A DNA stretch of 64,000 bases from Micromonospora echinospora. Its GTDB lineage: Bacteria; Actinomycetota; Actinomycetes; Mycobacteriales; Micromonosporaceae. The notes under the pieces are model-generated. The model searched no databases. It was not told where the DNA came from and saw only the letters and a program-made list of their open reading frames with translations. The DNA lies in NCBI RefSeq assembly GCF_014203425.1, contig NZ_JACHJC010000001.1, positions 3,994,001 to 4,058,000 of the forward strand, read 5' to 3'. A program made the translations under genes and the position numbers. This document shows positions 15,425-24,247 of the stretch, piece by piece (positions within the stretch are counted from its first letter, which is position 1; the number at the start of each line of letters is the position of its first letter).

Positions 15425-17056
15425 GTGTCCATGGCCGACAACAGCCCGTGGTGGCGCTCCGCGGTTATCTACCAGGTCTATCCGCGCAGCTTCGCCGACG
15501 GAAACGGCGACGGGATCGGCGACGTCGCCGGCATCCGGTCCCGCCTGGAGCACCTCGCCGCGCTCGGCGTCGACGCGATCTGGTTCAGCCCCTGGTACCC
15601 GTCGCCGATGGCCGACGCCGGCTACGACGTGTCCGACTACCGCGACATCGACCCGGTCTTCGGCACGCTCGCCGAGGTGGAGGCGCTGATCGCCGAGGCG
15701 CACGCGCTCGGCATCCGCAGCATCGTCGACGTGGTGCCCAACCACTGCTCCGACGCGCACCAGTGGTTCCGGGCCGCCCTGGACGGCGGGCCGGGCGCGC
15801 CCGAGCGGGACCTGTTCTGGTTCCGCCCCGGCCGGGGACCGGGCGGTGAGCTGCCGCCCACCGACTGGACCGGCGAGTTCGGCGGACCGACCTGGACCCG
15901 CACCACCGACCCGGACGGCACGCCCGGCGACTGGTACCTGCACCTGTTCGCCCCGCAGCAACCCGACTTCAACTGGGACCACCCCCGGGTACGCGACGAG
16001 TTCGAGGACATCCTGCGGTTCTGGTTCGAGCGGGGCGTGGACGGCATCCGCATCGACTCGGCCGGGCTGCTGGTCAAGGACGGCGCGCTGCCGGAGGTCC
16101 ACCCGGACCGGCCGCACCCGTTCCGCGACCGGGACGGCGTGCATGACGTCTACCGCGCCTGGCGGCGCATCGCCGACTCCTACCCGGGCGGGCGGGCGCT
16201 GGTCGGCGAGGTGTGGCTGCCCGACCGGGAGCGGTTCGCGAACTACCTGCGCCCGGACGAGCTGCACACCGCGTTCAACTTTGACTTCCTCGGCTGCGCC
16301 TGGGACGCCACGGCGCTGCGGGACAGCATCAACGGCACGCTCGCCGCGCACGCCCCGGTCGGCGCCCCGGCCACCTGGGTGCTGTCCAACCACGACGTGA
16401 CCCGCCACGTCACCCGGTACGGCCGCGCCGACACCCGGTTCAGCTTCGCCGCCAAGCGTGAGGGCATCCCCACCGACCTGGAGCTGGGTACCCGACGGGC
16501 CCGCGCCGCCGCGTTGCTGTCCCTCGCGCTGCCCGGCGCAGCCTACGTCTACCAGGGCGAGGAGCTGGGCCTCTGGGAGGTCGAGGACATCCCGTACGAG
16601 CTGCGGCAGGACCCGATGTGGGAGCGGTCCGGGCGGGTCGACCCGGGCCGCGACGGCTGCCGGGTGCCGCTGCCCTGGCAGGGCGACACGCCGCCGTTCG
16701 GGTTCAGCCCCGATGGCGCGGCCGCCGCGCCCTGGTTGCCGCAGCCGGCCGACTGGAAGGACCGCACCGTCCGCGCCCAGACCGGCGACCCGCACTCGAT
16801 GCTGGAGCTGTACCGGGCCGCGCTGGCGTTGCGCCGTGCCGAACCCGCGCTCGGCGACGGCACGCTGGCCTGGCTGCCCGCACCGGACGGCGTGCTCGCG
16901 TTCGCCCGCGAGCCCGGCTTCACCTGCCTGGTCAATTTGCGCGACGCAGCAGTGCCGCTGCCCGGGCACGACGAGCTGCTGCTCGCCAGCGGGCCACTCG
17001 ACGACGACCGGCTGCCGCCGGACACCGCGGTCTGGCTGCGTACCCGATCGGCCTGA
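15425..17056 (+). CDS. GH13 alpha-glucosidase, cytoplasmic
   Basis: A 543-residue GH13 enzyme of the oligo-1,6-glucosidase/alpha-glucosidase subgroup, without signal peptide. The family regions are clear: VVPNHC (region I), nucleophile D211 in GIRIDSAG, acid/base E262 in VGEVW, and D324 in SNHDVTRH. The N-terminus WWRSAVIYQVYPRSF and the segment GDGIGDVAGI are typical. It should hydrolyse imported alpha-gluco-oligosaccharides to glucose. The linkage preference (1,3, 1,4 or 1,6) cannot be read here, but the neighbours suggest nigero-oligosaccharides. GTG 15425 has AGCAGG at five bases spacing; ATG 15431 is two codons later. A perfect hairpin follows at 17059-17094. Confidence 0.93.
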   Translation: MSMADNSPWWRSAVIYQVYPRSFADGNGDGIGDVAGIRSRLEHLAALGVDAIWFSPWYPSPMADAGYDVSDYRDIDPVFGTLAEVEALIAEAHALGIRSIVDVVPNHCSDAHQWFRAALDGGPGAPERDLFWFRPGRGPGGELPPTDWTGEFGGPTWTRTTDPDGTPGDWYLHLFAPQQPDFNWDHPRVRDEFEDILRFWFERGVDGIRIDSAGLLVKDGALPEVHPDRPHPFRDRDGVHDVYRAWRRIADSYPGGRALVGEVWLPDRERFANYLRPDELHTAFNFDFLGCAWDATALRDSINGTLAAHAPVGAPATWVLSNHDVTRHVTRYGRADTRFSFAAKREGIPTDLELGTRRARAAALLSLALPGAAYVYQGEELGLWEVEDIPYELRQDPMWERSGRVDPGRDGCRVPLPWQGDTPPFGFSPDGAAAAPWLPQPADWKDRTVRAQTGDPHSMLELYRAALALRRAEPALGDGTLAWLPAPDGVLAFAREPGFTCLVNLRDAAVPLPGHDELLLASGPLDDDRLPPDTAVWLRTRSA

Positions 17057-17058
17057 CC

Positions 17059-17094
17059 GCGGCGCCGGCGGCCCCGTCCCGCCGCCGGCGCCGC
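17059..17094 (+). terminator. Hairpin between GH13 and GH87 genes
   Basis: GCGGCGCCGGCGGC (17059-17072) pairs perfectly with GCCGCCGGCGCCGC (17081-17094) around an 8-base loop, just after the GH13 stop. It probably gives partial termination, so the secreted enzymes downstream may be expressed at a different level from the importer. Confidence 0.65.
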
Positions 17095-17208
17095 AGCGAC
17101 ACCCGGCGGCCCGTCCCGGCCGCCGCCACGCCGCACACCTGGGGAGGAGGAAGGAGAGGCAACGCCGCACGGGGGATCTGGCCACCGACGAAAGGGAGCA
17201 CACCCCGC

Positions 17209-19617
17209 ATGGCCGAGCACCGCACCGCCCACCGCCACCGCACCACAGGCGTGGCCGCCCTGGCCGCCGCCGCGCTCGCCGCCTCGACACTCGTCGTGGT
17301 GGCGCTGACCACGACCGCCACTCCGGCGTCCGCCGCCGGACTGTCCCCGTTCGACATCGCCGGCCGCGGCGCCACCGTGCCGTTCCGGGAGCAGGAGGCC
17401 GAGCAGGCCGCCCACAACGGCACGAAGATCGGCCCCGACCGGCGCTACGGCACGCTGCCGTCCGAGGCGTCCGGCCGCGAGGCGGTCACCCTCGACGCCG
17501 TCGGCGAGTACGTCGAGTTCACGCTCACCGCCCCGGCGAACGCGGTCACGTTCCGGTACAGCCTGCCGGACAACGCCGCCGGCACCGGCCGGGACGCCAC
17601 CATCGACCTGCGCGCCAACGGCACGCTGGTCAAGGCGGTGCCGGTCACCTCCCGGTACGGCTGGTACTACGGCGGCTACCCGTTCAACAACAACCCGGGC
17701 GACACCAACCCGCACCACTTCTACGACGAGACCCGCACCATGTTCGGCGCCACCTACCCGGCCGGCACGAAGATCCGCCTCCAGGTCTCCTCGACCGCCC
17801 AGTCACCCACGTTCACCATCGACCTGGCCGACTTCGAGCTGGTCGGGGCGCAGATCACCAAGCCGTCCGGCGTGCTGGACGTGGTGACCGACTTCGGCGC
17901 CGACCCGACCGGCGCCACCGACTCGACGGCGAAATTCCAGGCCGCAGTGGACGCCGGCAAGGCGCAGGGCCGGGCGGTGTGGATCCCGGCCGGCACGTTC
18001 ACGCTCTGGGACCACGTGGTGGTCGACGGCGTGACGTTGCGCGGCGCCGGCCCCTGGTACTCGGTGCTCGGCGGCCGGCACCCCACCGACCGCAAGCGTG
18101 CCGCCGGCATCTACGGCAAGTACGTGCCGGGCGGCGGCTACTCCGGCGAGATCCGGCCGCACGAGGCCGGCGGGCCCAGCCGCAACGTCACGCTGCGGGA
18201 CTTCGCGATCATCGGCGACATCCGCGAACGCGTGGACGAGGACCAGGTCAACGCCGTCGGCGGCGCGATGACGAACTCGGTGGTGGACAACCTGTGGTTG
18301 CAGCACACCAAGGTCGGCGCCTGGATGGACGGCCCGATGGACAACTTCACCATCCGCAACAGCCGCATCCTCGACCAGACCGCCGACGGGGTGAACTTCC
18401 ACTGGGGCGTCACCAACTCCACAGTCACCAACACGTTCGTCCGCAACACCGGTGACGACGCGCTGGCCATGTGGGCGCAGAGCGTGCCGAACGTCGGCAA
18501 CTCCTTCACCCGCAACACCATCGGCGTCACGATCCTGGCCAATCACCTGGTCACCTACGGCGGGCGGGACATCACCATCGCCGACAACGTCACCGCCGAC
18601 TCGGTCACCAACGGCGGCGGCATCCACGTGGCCAACCGCTACCCGGGCGTCACCGGGCCGACGGCGGTGGCCGGCACGATCACGGTGGCCCGCAACACGC
18701 TGATCCGTAACGGCAACTCCGACTACAACTGGCAGTTCGGCGTGGGCGCGATCTGGTTCTCCGCGCTCAACGAGCCGATCCAGGGTGCCACCGTCACCGT
18801 GACCGACACCGACATCCTGGACAGCTCGTACGCGGCGCTGCACTGGATCGAGGGGCAGACCAGCGGCATCTCGTTCGACAACGTGCGCATCGACGGCGCG
18901 GGCACGTACGCGCTCCAGGTGCAGGCGCCCAGCCAGGTCCGGTTCACGAACGTGCGGGCCACCGGCATCGCCCAGTCCAACCCGATCCACAACTGCGTCG
19001 GCAGCGGCTTCCAGATCACCCAGGGCACCGGTAACTCCGGCTGGTACACGTCCACCCCGTACTGCGGGCCGTGGCCGCAGCCGCAGTGGGGCAACGGCCC
19101 GTCCAGCCCGCCGCCCACCAGCCCGCCGCCGCCCACCACCGCGCCGCCGACGACAGCGCCCCCCACCACGGCACCACCGACCACGCCGCCGCCGGCCGGC
19201 GGGAACCTGGCCCTGGGCCTGCCGGCGACCGCCACCAGCACCACCCAGACGTACGCCGCCGGCAACGCTGTCGACGGCAACGCCGCCAGCTACTGGGAGA
19301 GCGCCAACAACGCGTTCCCGCAGTCGGTGACGGTCGACCTGGGCAGCGCCCGGCCGGTGGCCCGGGTGGTGCTGAAGCTGCCCCCGTCGGCGGCCTGGCA
19401 GACCCGTACCCAGACAGTGGCGGTGCTCGGCTCCACCGACGGCTCGTCGTTCTCGACGCTCAAGACGGCGGCGGGCTACACGTTCGACCCGGCGGGCGGC
19501 AACAGCGTGTCGATCGCGCTGCCCGCCGGTGACAGCCGCTTCGTGCGGCTGACCTTCACCGGCAACACCGGCTGGCCGGCCGGCCAGCTGTCCGAGTTCG
19601 AGGTGTACGCCTCCTGA
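17209..19617 (+). CDS. Secreted GH87-type alpha-1,3-glucanase with C-terminal discoidin module
   Basis: An 802-residue secreted enzyme. A signal peptide (about 1-43) is followed by a CBM6/35-like domain (about 48-220), the GH87 beta-helix (about 222-620), a Pro/Thr linker with TTAPP repeats (about 630-662) and an F5/8 discoidin/CBM32 domain (about 664-802). Catalytic residues by spacing and context are D393 (ADGVNFH) and D416/D417 (GDDALAMW). GH87 enzymes are endo-alpha-1,3-glucanases or mycodextranases; discoidin modules in such enzymes bind insoluble alpha-1,3-glucan. ATG 17209 follows GGGAG at ten bases. It is a paralogue of the 8351 and 19717 products and lies in the importer operon. A purine-rich GGGGAGGAGGAAGGAGAGG about 50 bases upstream is unexplained. 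Confidence 0.9.
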   Translation: MAEHRTAHRHRTTGVAALAAAALAASTLVVVALTTTATPASAAGLSPFDIAGRGATVPFREQEAEQAAHNGTKIGPDRRYGTLPSEASGREAVTLDAVGEYVEFTLTAPANAVTFRYSLPDNAAGTGRDATIDLRANGTLVKAVPVTSRYGWYYGGYPFNNNPGDTNPHHFYDETRTMFGATYPAGTKIRLQVSSTAQSPTFTIDLADFELVGAQITKPSGVLDVVTDFGADPTGATDSTAKFQAAVDAGKAQGRAVWIPAGTFTLWDHVVVDGVTLRGAGPWYSVLGGRHPTDRKRAAGIYGKYVPGGGYSGEIRPHEAGGPSRNVTLRDFAIIGDIRERVDEDQVNAVGGAMTNSVVDNLWLQHTKVGAWMDGPMDNFTIRNSRILDQTADGVNFHWGVTNSTVTNTFVRNTGDDALAMWAQSVPNVGNSFTRNTIGVTILANHLVTYGGRDITIADNVTADSVTNGGGIHVANRYPGVTGPTAVAGTITVARNTLIRNGNSDYNWQFGVGAIWFSALNEPIQGATVTVTDTDILDSSYAALHWIEGQTSGISFDNVRIDGAGTYALQVQAPSQVRFTNVRATGIAQSNPIHNCVGSGFQITQGTGNSGWYTSTPYCGPWPQPQWGNGPSSPPPTSPPPPTTAPPTTAPPTTAPPTTPPPAGGNLALGLPATATSTTQTYAAGNAVDGNAASYWESANNAFPQSVTVDLGSARPVARVVLKLPPSAAWQTRTQTVAVLGSTDGSSFSTLKTAAGYTFDPAGGNSVSIALPAGDSRFVRLTFTGNTGWPAGQLSEFEVYAS

Positions 19618-19620
19618 CCC

Positions 19621-19656
19621 GGCGCGGCGGGGGCCACCGCCGGTCCCCGCCGCGCC
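19621..19656 (+). terminator. Hairpin after GH87 gene
   Basis: GGCGCGGCGGGG (19621-19632) pairs with CCCCGCCGCGCC (19645-19656) around a 12-base loop that can itself fold. It may reduce read-through into the next gene. Confidence 0.6.
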
Positions 19657-19716
19657 ACCGCACCCCCACCCCCGAACGCCTCTCCACCTCCCCCGGGAAG
19701 AAGGTGTCCGTCCACC

Positions 19717-22700
19717 ATGTCCAGACTCCGTACCGGAATCGTCGCGGTGCTCGCTGCGGTCGGCCTGGTCGTCACCGCGGCCCCCGCCCCACCGGCCCTC
19801 GCCGCCGGCGGCCCGAACCTCGCCGCCGGGCGCACCGCCGCCGCCAGCAGCGTCAACGGCCCCTACGTCGCGGCCAACCTGACCGACGGCAACCAGGGCA
19901 GCTACTGGGAGAGCAGCGGCGCGCTGCCGCAGTGGGCGCAGGTCGACCTCGGCACCGGCCGCGCCGTCGACCAGGTCGTGCTCAAACTCCCGGCCGCCTG
20001 GGAGGCCCGCAACCAGACGCTGTCCGTGCAGGCCAGCGCCGACGGCAGCGGCTTCACCACTGTCGTCGCGTCCGCCGCCCGCACGTTCAGCCCGGCCGCC
20101 GCCAACACCGTGACGCTCGGCTTCACCGCCACCGACGCCCGCTACCTGCGGGTCGTGATTACCGCGAACACCGGCTGGGCCGCCGCGCAGCTCGCCGACC
20201 TGGAGGTGTACGGCGCGGCCACCTCCTCGACCAACCTGGCGCTCGGCCGGACCATGACCGAGAGCGGCCACGCCGACGTGTACGGCGCGGGCAACGCCAA
20301 CGACGGCAACGCGGCCACCTACTGGGAGAGCCCGAACAACGCGTTCCCGCAGTGGATCCAGGCCGACCTGGGCGCCGCCACCAGCGTCAACCGGCTGGTG
20401 CTGCGGCTGCCGTCCGGCTGGGGCGCACGCACCCAGACGATCACCGTGCAGGGCAGCACGAACGGCTCCACGTTCGGCACGCTCGTCGGCTCCGCGTCGT
20501 ACGCGTTCGACCCGGGCGGCGGCAACACGGTGACGGTCACCGTGCCCACCGCCTCCACCCGCCACCTACGGCTGCTGTTCACCGCGAACAGCGCCTGGCC
20601 CGCCGGGCAGCTCGCCGAGCTGGAGATCTACGGCCCGGTCACCGGCGACACCCAGGCGCCCAGCGCGCCGGGCAATCTCGCGTTCACCGAGCCGTCCACC
20701 GACCAGGTGCGGCTGACCTGGACCGCGTCGAGCGACAACGTCGGCGTCACCGGTTACGACGTGTACGCGAACGGCGTGCTGCGCACCACTGTCGGCGGCT
20801 CCACGCTGACGTACACCGACACCCAGCCGGCCGGGACCACAGTGGCCTACCACGTGCGGGCGCGGGACGCGGCCGGGAACGTGTCGGCGAACAGCAACAC
20901 GGTGACCCGTACCGGCAACACCGGTGACACGGTTGCCCCGACCGCGCCCGGCAACCTGGCCTTCACCCAGCCGGCGAGCGGGCAGGTCCGGCTGACCTGG
21001 ACCGCGTCGAGCGACAACGTCGGCGTCACCGGCTACGAGGTGTACGCCAACGGCACGCTGCGCACCACAGTCAGCGGCTCCACGCTCACGTACACCGACA
21101 GCCAGCCGGACAACGCCACCGTCTCGTACCACGTGCGGGCCCGTGACGCCGCCGGGAACGTGTCGGCGAACAGCAACACCGTCACCCGTACCGGCAGCAG
21201 CACGGGCGGCACCAACCTGGCGGCCGGCAAGCCCGCCACCGCGTCGTCGATGGTGCACGTGTTCGCCGCCGCCAACGCCGTCGACAACGACGTCACCACG
21301 TACTGGGAGGGCGCGCCCGGCGCATACCCGAGCACGCTCACCGTCGCGCTCGGCGCCAACGCCGCCATCAGCGCGGTAGTGGTGAAGCTGAACCCGGACC
21401 CGGCGTGGGGCGCGCGCACCCAGACGTTCCAGGTGCTCGGCCGGGAACAGTCCGCGTCCGGGTTCACCAGCCTGGCCGGCTCCGCCACGTACTCCTTCAA
21501 CCCGAACAGCGCCAACACGGTGACCGTCCCGGTCTCGGCGACCGCCGCCGACGTCCGGCTCCAGTTCACCGCGAACTCCGGCTCCTCCAACGGCCAGGTC
21601 GCCGAACTCCAGGTCATCGGCGTCCCGGCGCCGAACCCGGACCTCACCGTCACCGCCGTCACCGCCGCGCCGTCCGCGCCGGTGGAGACAGACGCGATCA
21701 CGCTGTCCGCCACCGTGCGCAACGCCGGCACCGCGGCCTCCGCCGCCACCACTGTCAACCTCTACCTGGGTACGACGAAGGTCGGCACCGCCGCCGTCGG
21801 CGCGCTCGCCGCCGGGGCGTCGAGCACCGTCTCGGCGACCATCGGCGTACGCGACGCCGGCAGCTACCCGCTCACCGCGAAGGTCGACGAGGCGAACGCG
21901 GTGATCGAGCAGAACGAGGCGAACAACTCGTACACCAGCCCGACCCCGCTGACTGTCAGCCCGGTCGCCAGCTCCGACCTGGTCGCCTCCGCCGTCACCT
22001 GGTCACCCGGCACGCCGAGCGCCGGCGCGGCCGTCTCCTTCGCGGTGACGCTGCGCAACCAGGGCACCATCGCGTCGGCGAGCGGCGCGCACGGCATCAC
22101 GCTGACAGTGCGCGACCAGTCCGGCGCGGTCGTCCGCACGCTCACCGCCTCGTACAGCGGCACGATCGCGGCCGGGGGCACCGCCGGCCCGGTGTCGCTT
22201 GGTACCTGGACGGCCGCCAACGGCCGGTACACGGTGCGGGTGGTGCTCGCCGACGACACCAATGAACTGCCGGTGAAGCGGCAGAACAACACGAGCGAGC
22301 GCGCGCTGTTCGTCGGCCGCGGGGCGAACCTGCCGTACGACGCCTACGAGGCCGAGGACGGCACGACCGGCGGCGGCGCGCAGGTGATCGGCCCGAACCG
22401 CACCATCGGCGACCTCGCCGGGGAGGCGTCCGGCCGCCGCGCGGTCACGCTCAACACCACCGGCGCGTACGTCGAGTGGACCACCCGCTCGGCAGCGAAT
22501 GCGCTGGTCGCCCGCTTCTCCATCCCGGATGCCCCGGGCGGCGGCGGGATCGACTCGACGATCAACGTCTACGTCAACGGGGTGCTGCACAAGCCGATGA
22601 GCCTCACCTCGAAGCACATCTGGCTGTACGGCGCCGAGGCCGGGCCGAGCGACTCGCCGAGCGCGGGCGCGCCCCGGCACCTGTACGACGAGGCGAACGT

Positions 22701-24003
22701 GCTGCTCGACGCCACGGTCCCGGCGGGCAGCCGGATCCGGCTCCAGAAGGACCCGGCGAACACCACCACGTACGCGATCGACTTCGTCAACACCGAACTG
22801 GTGTCGCCGCGCGCCAACCCCGACCCGGCCCGCTACAAGGTGCCCACCGGGTTCAGCCACGCCGATGTGCAGAACGCGCTCGACGCGGTACGGATGGACA
22901 CCACCGGCACGCTGATCGGCGTCTACCTGCCCACCGGCACGTACGAGACGGCGCAGAAGTTCCAGGTGTACGGCAAGGCGGTGCAGGTCGTCGGCGCCGG
23001 CATGTGGTTCACCCGGTTCCAGACGCCACGCAACCAGCAGAACACCGACGCCGGCTTCCGGGTCGAGTCCTCGGCGAGCGGGTCGACCTTCGCGCACCTG
23101 GCGTTCTTCGGCAACTACACCAACCGGATCGACGGTCCCGGCAAGGTGTGGGGCGAGCTGAAGGACGTGGACGACCTGACGCTGGACAGCGTCTGGGTGG
23201 AGCACACCGTCTGCGCGTACTGGGGGGTGAGCGTGGACGGGCTGACCATCCGGGACAGCCGGTTCCGCAACACCTTCGCCGACGCCGTGAACATGACAAA
23301 CGGCAGCACGAACAACCTGGTCACCAACTCGGAGGGCCGCTCCAACGGCGACGACGCGTTCGCGTTGTTCTCCGCCACCGACCAGGGCGGCTCCGGCGGC
23401 AACCACGGCAACGTGTTCGAGAACCTGACCGCCACGCTGACCTGGCGGGCGGCCGGGCTGGCGGTGTACGGCGGCCACGACAACGTGTTCCGCAACCTGT
23501 ACATCGCCGACCAGCTCACGTACTCGGGCATCACGATCAGCTCGCTGGACTTCGGCTACCCGTTCGTCGGGTTCGGCGCCAGCCCGCCCACCCGGTTCGA
23601 GAACATCTCGCTGATCCGCTCCGGCGGGCACTTCTGGGGGGCTCAGACGTTCCCCGCGATGTGGTTGTTCTCCGCGTCGAAGGAGTTCCGTGGCATCCGG
23701 GTGAGCGATGTGGACATCGTCGATCCGACGTACTCGGGGATCATGTTCCAGACCAAGTACAACGGCAGCCAGCCGGAGAACCCGATCACCGACACGGTGC
23801 TGACGAACGTGTCGATCTCCGGGGCGCGGCGCAGCGGTGACGCCTTCGACGCGAAGTCCGGCTTCGGTATCTGGGCAAACGAGATGCCCGAGGCGGGCCA
23901 GGGCCCCGCTGTCGGCGCGGCGACCTTCACCAACCTCCGCTTGACCGACAACGCCCAGGACATCAAGAACACCACAACAACCTTCACCCTCACCCGCAAC
24001 TAA
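19717..24003 (+). CDS. Giant multimodular secreted GH87-like glucanase
   Basis: A 1428-residue secreted protein, the largest in the window. Order of domains: signal peptide (1-30); discoidin/CBM32 (33-166); discoidin (168-307); FN3 (309-400); FN3 (402-493); a third discoidin (497-638); two CARDB-like beta-sandwiches (641-748, 751-862); a CBM6/35-like domain (865-1031); GH87-like beta-helix (1034-1428). The two FN3 repeats are close duplicates at DNA level. The catalytic spacing holds: D1189, then D1212/D1213 (NGDDAFALF). The loop after the first Asp differs strongly (ADAVNMTNGS in place of ADGVNFHWGV), so specificity may differ. It looks designed to hold on to insoluble glucan such as fungal cell wall. 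ATG 19717 follows GAAGAAGG. It probably belongs to the importer operon. Confidence 0.88.
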   Translation: MSRLRTGIVAVLAAVGLVVTAAPAPPALAAGGPNLAAGRTAAASSVNGPYVAANLTDGNQGSYWESSGALPQWAQVDLGTGRAVDQVVLKLPAAWEARNQTLSVQASADGSGFTTVVASAARTFSPAAANTVTLGFTATDARYLRVVITANTGWAAAQLADLEVYGAATSSTNLALGRTMTESGHADVYGAGNANDGNAATYWESPNNAFPQWIQADLGAATSVNRLVLRLPSGWGARTQTITVQGSTNGSTFGTLVGSASYAFDPGGGNTVTVTVPTASTRHLRLLFTANSAWPAGQLAELEIYGPVTGDTQAPSAPGNLAFTEPSTDQVRLTWTASSDNVGVTGYDVYANGVLRTTVGGSTLTYTDTQPAGTTVAYHVRARDAAGNVSANSNTVTRTGNTGDTVAPTAPGNLAFTQPASGQVRLTWTASSDNVGVTGYEVYANGTLRTTVSGSTLTYTDSQPDNATVSYHVRARDAAGNVSANSNTVTRTGSSTGGTNLAAGKPATASSMVHVFAAANAVDNDVTTYWEGAPGAYPSTLTVALGANAAISAVVVKLNPDPAWGARTQTFQVLGREQSASGFTSLAGSATYSFNPNSANTVTVPVSATAADVRLQFTANSGSSNGQVAELQVIGVPAPNPDLTVTAVTAAPSAPVETDAITLSATVRNAGTAASAATTVNLYLGTTKVGTAAVGALAAGASSTVSATIGVRDAGSYPLTAKVDEANAVIEQNEANNSYTSPTPLTVSPVASSDLVASAVTWSPGTPSAGAAVSFAVTLRNQGTIASASGAHGITLTVRDQSGAVVRTLTASYSGTIAAGGTAGPVSLGTWTAANGRYTVRVVLADDTNELPVKRQNNTSERALFVGRGANLPYDAYEAEDGTTGGGAQVIGPNRTIGDLAGEASGRRAVTLNTTGAYVEWTTRSAANALVARFSIPDAPGGGGIDSTINVYVNGVLHKPMSLTSKHIWLYGAEAGPSDSPSAGAPRHLYDEANVLLDATVPAGSRIRLQKDPANTTTYAIDFVNTELVSPRANPDPARYKVPTGFSHADVQNALDAVRMDTTGTLIGVYLPTGTYETAQKFQVYGKAVQVVGAGMWFTRFQTPRNQQNTDAGFRVESSASGSTFAHLAFFGNYTNRIDGPGKVWGELKDVDDLTLDSVWVEHTVCAYWGVSVDGLTIRDSRFRNTFADAVNMTNGSTNNLVTNSEGRSNGDDAFALFSATDQGGSGGNHGNVFENLTATLTWRAAGLAVYGGHDNVFRNLYIADQLTYSGITISSLDFGYPFVGFGASPPTRFENISLIRSGGHFWGAQTFPAMWLFSASKEFRGIRVSDVDIVDPTYSGIMFQTKYNGSQPENPITDTVLTNVSISGARRSGDAFDAKSGFGIWANEMPEAGQGPAVGAATFTNLRLTDNAQDIKNTTTTFTLTRN

Positions 24004-24031
24004 CCCCACCCCCGCCCCGCCCCTTCCCACC

Positions 24032-24109
24032 CCCGCGATCTTGCACTTCCGGCCCCGGCGATGCCGGATTGCTCCTGGTATGAGGGGCACCAAACTGCAA
24101 GATCGCGGG
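24032..24109. repeat. REP-like palindromic repeat, subfamily B, copy 1
   Basis: A 78-base inverted repeat. The left arm is CCCGCGATCTTGCACTT; the right arm ends CTGCAAGATCGCGGG. It is followed about 40 bases later by a subfamily A copy, and both fill the gap after the giant GH87 gene. Confidence 0.8.
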
Positions 24110-24150
24110 CTTGGGGGCGGGGTGGGCGTGAGGGCGGGCGGGCCGAACGC

Positions 24151-24222
24151 CGATCTTGGAGTTGTGGCACCTCTGATAGCGGGGCGAAGTCGACAATATG
24201 AGGCACCACAAGTCCAAGATCG
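24151..24222. repeat. REP-like palindromic repeat, subfamily A, copy 2
   Basis: A 72-base inverted repeat. The left arm CGATCTTGGAGTTGTGG equals that of the copy at 11684; the right arm ends CCACAAGTCCAAGATCG. Arms match at 19 of 22 positions. It lies between two convergent genes. Confidence 0.8.
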
Positions 24223-24247
24223 ACGGCGGTGTGAGCCGTCGCCGCGG

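Noticed and set aside
16618..17208. In-frame N-terminal extension of the 17209 protein overlapping the GH13 gene
   Set aside because: The extension is a shadow of the GH13 coding region; the signal peptide begins at ATG 17209, which has a ribosome site.
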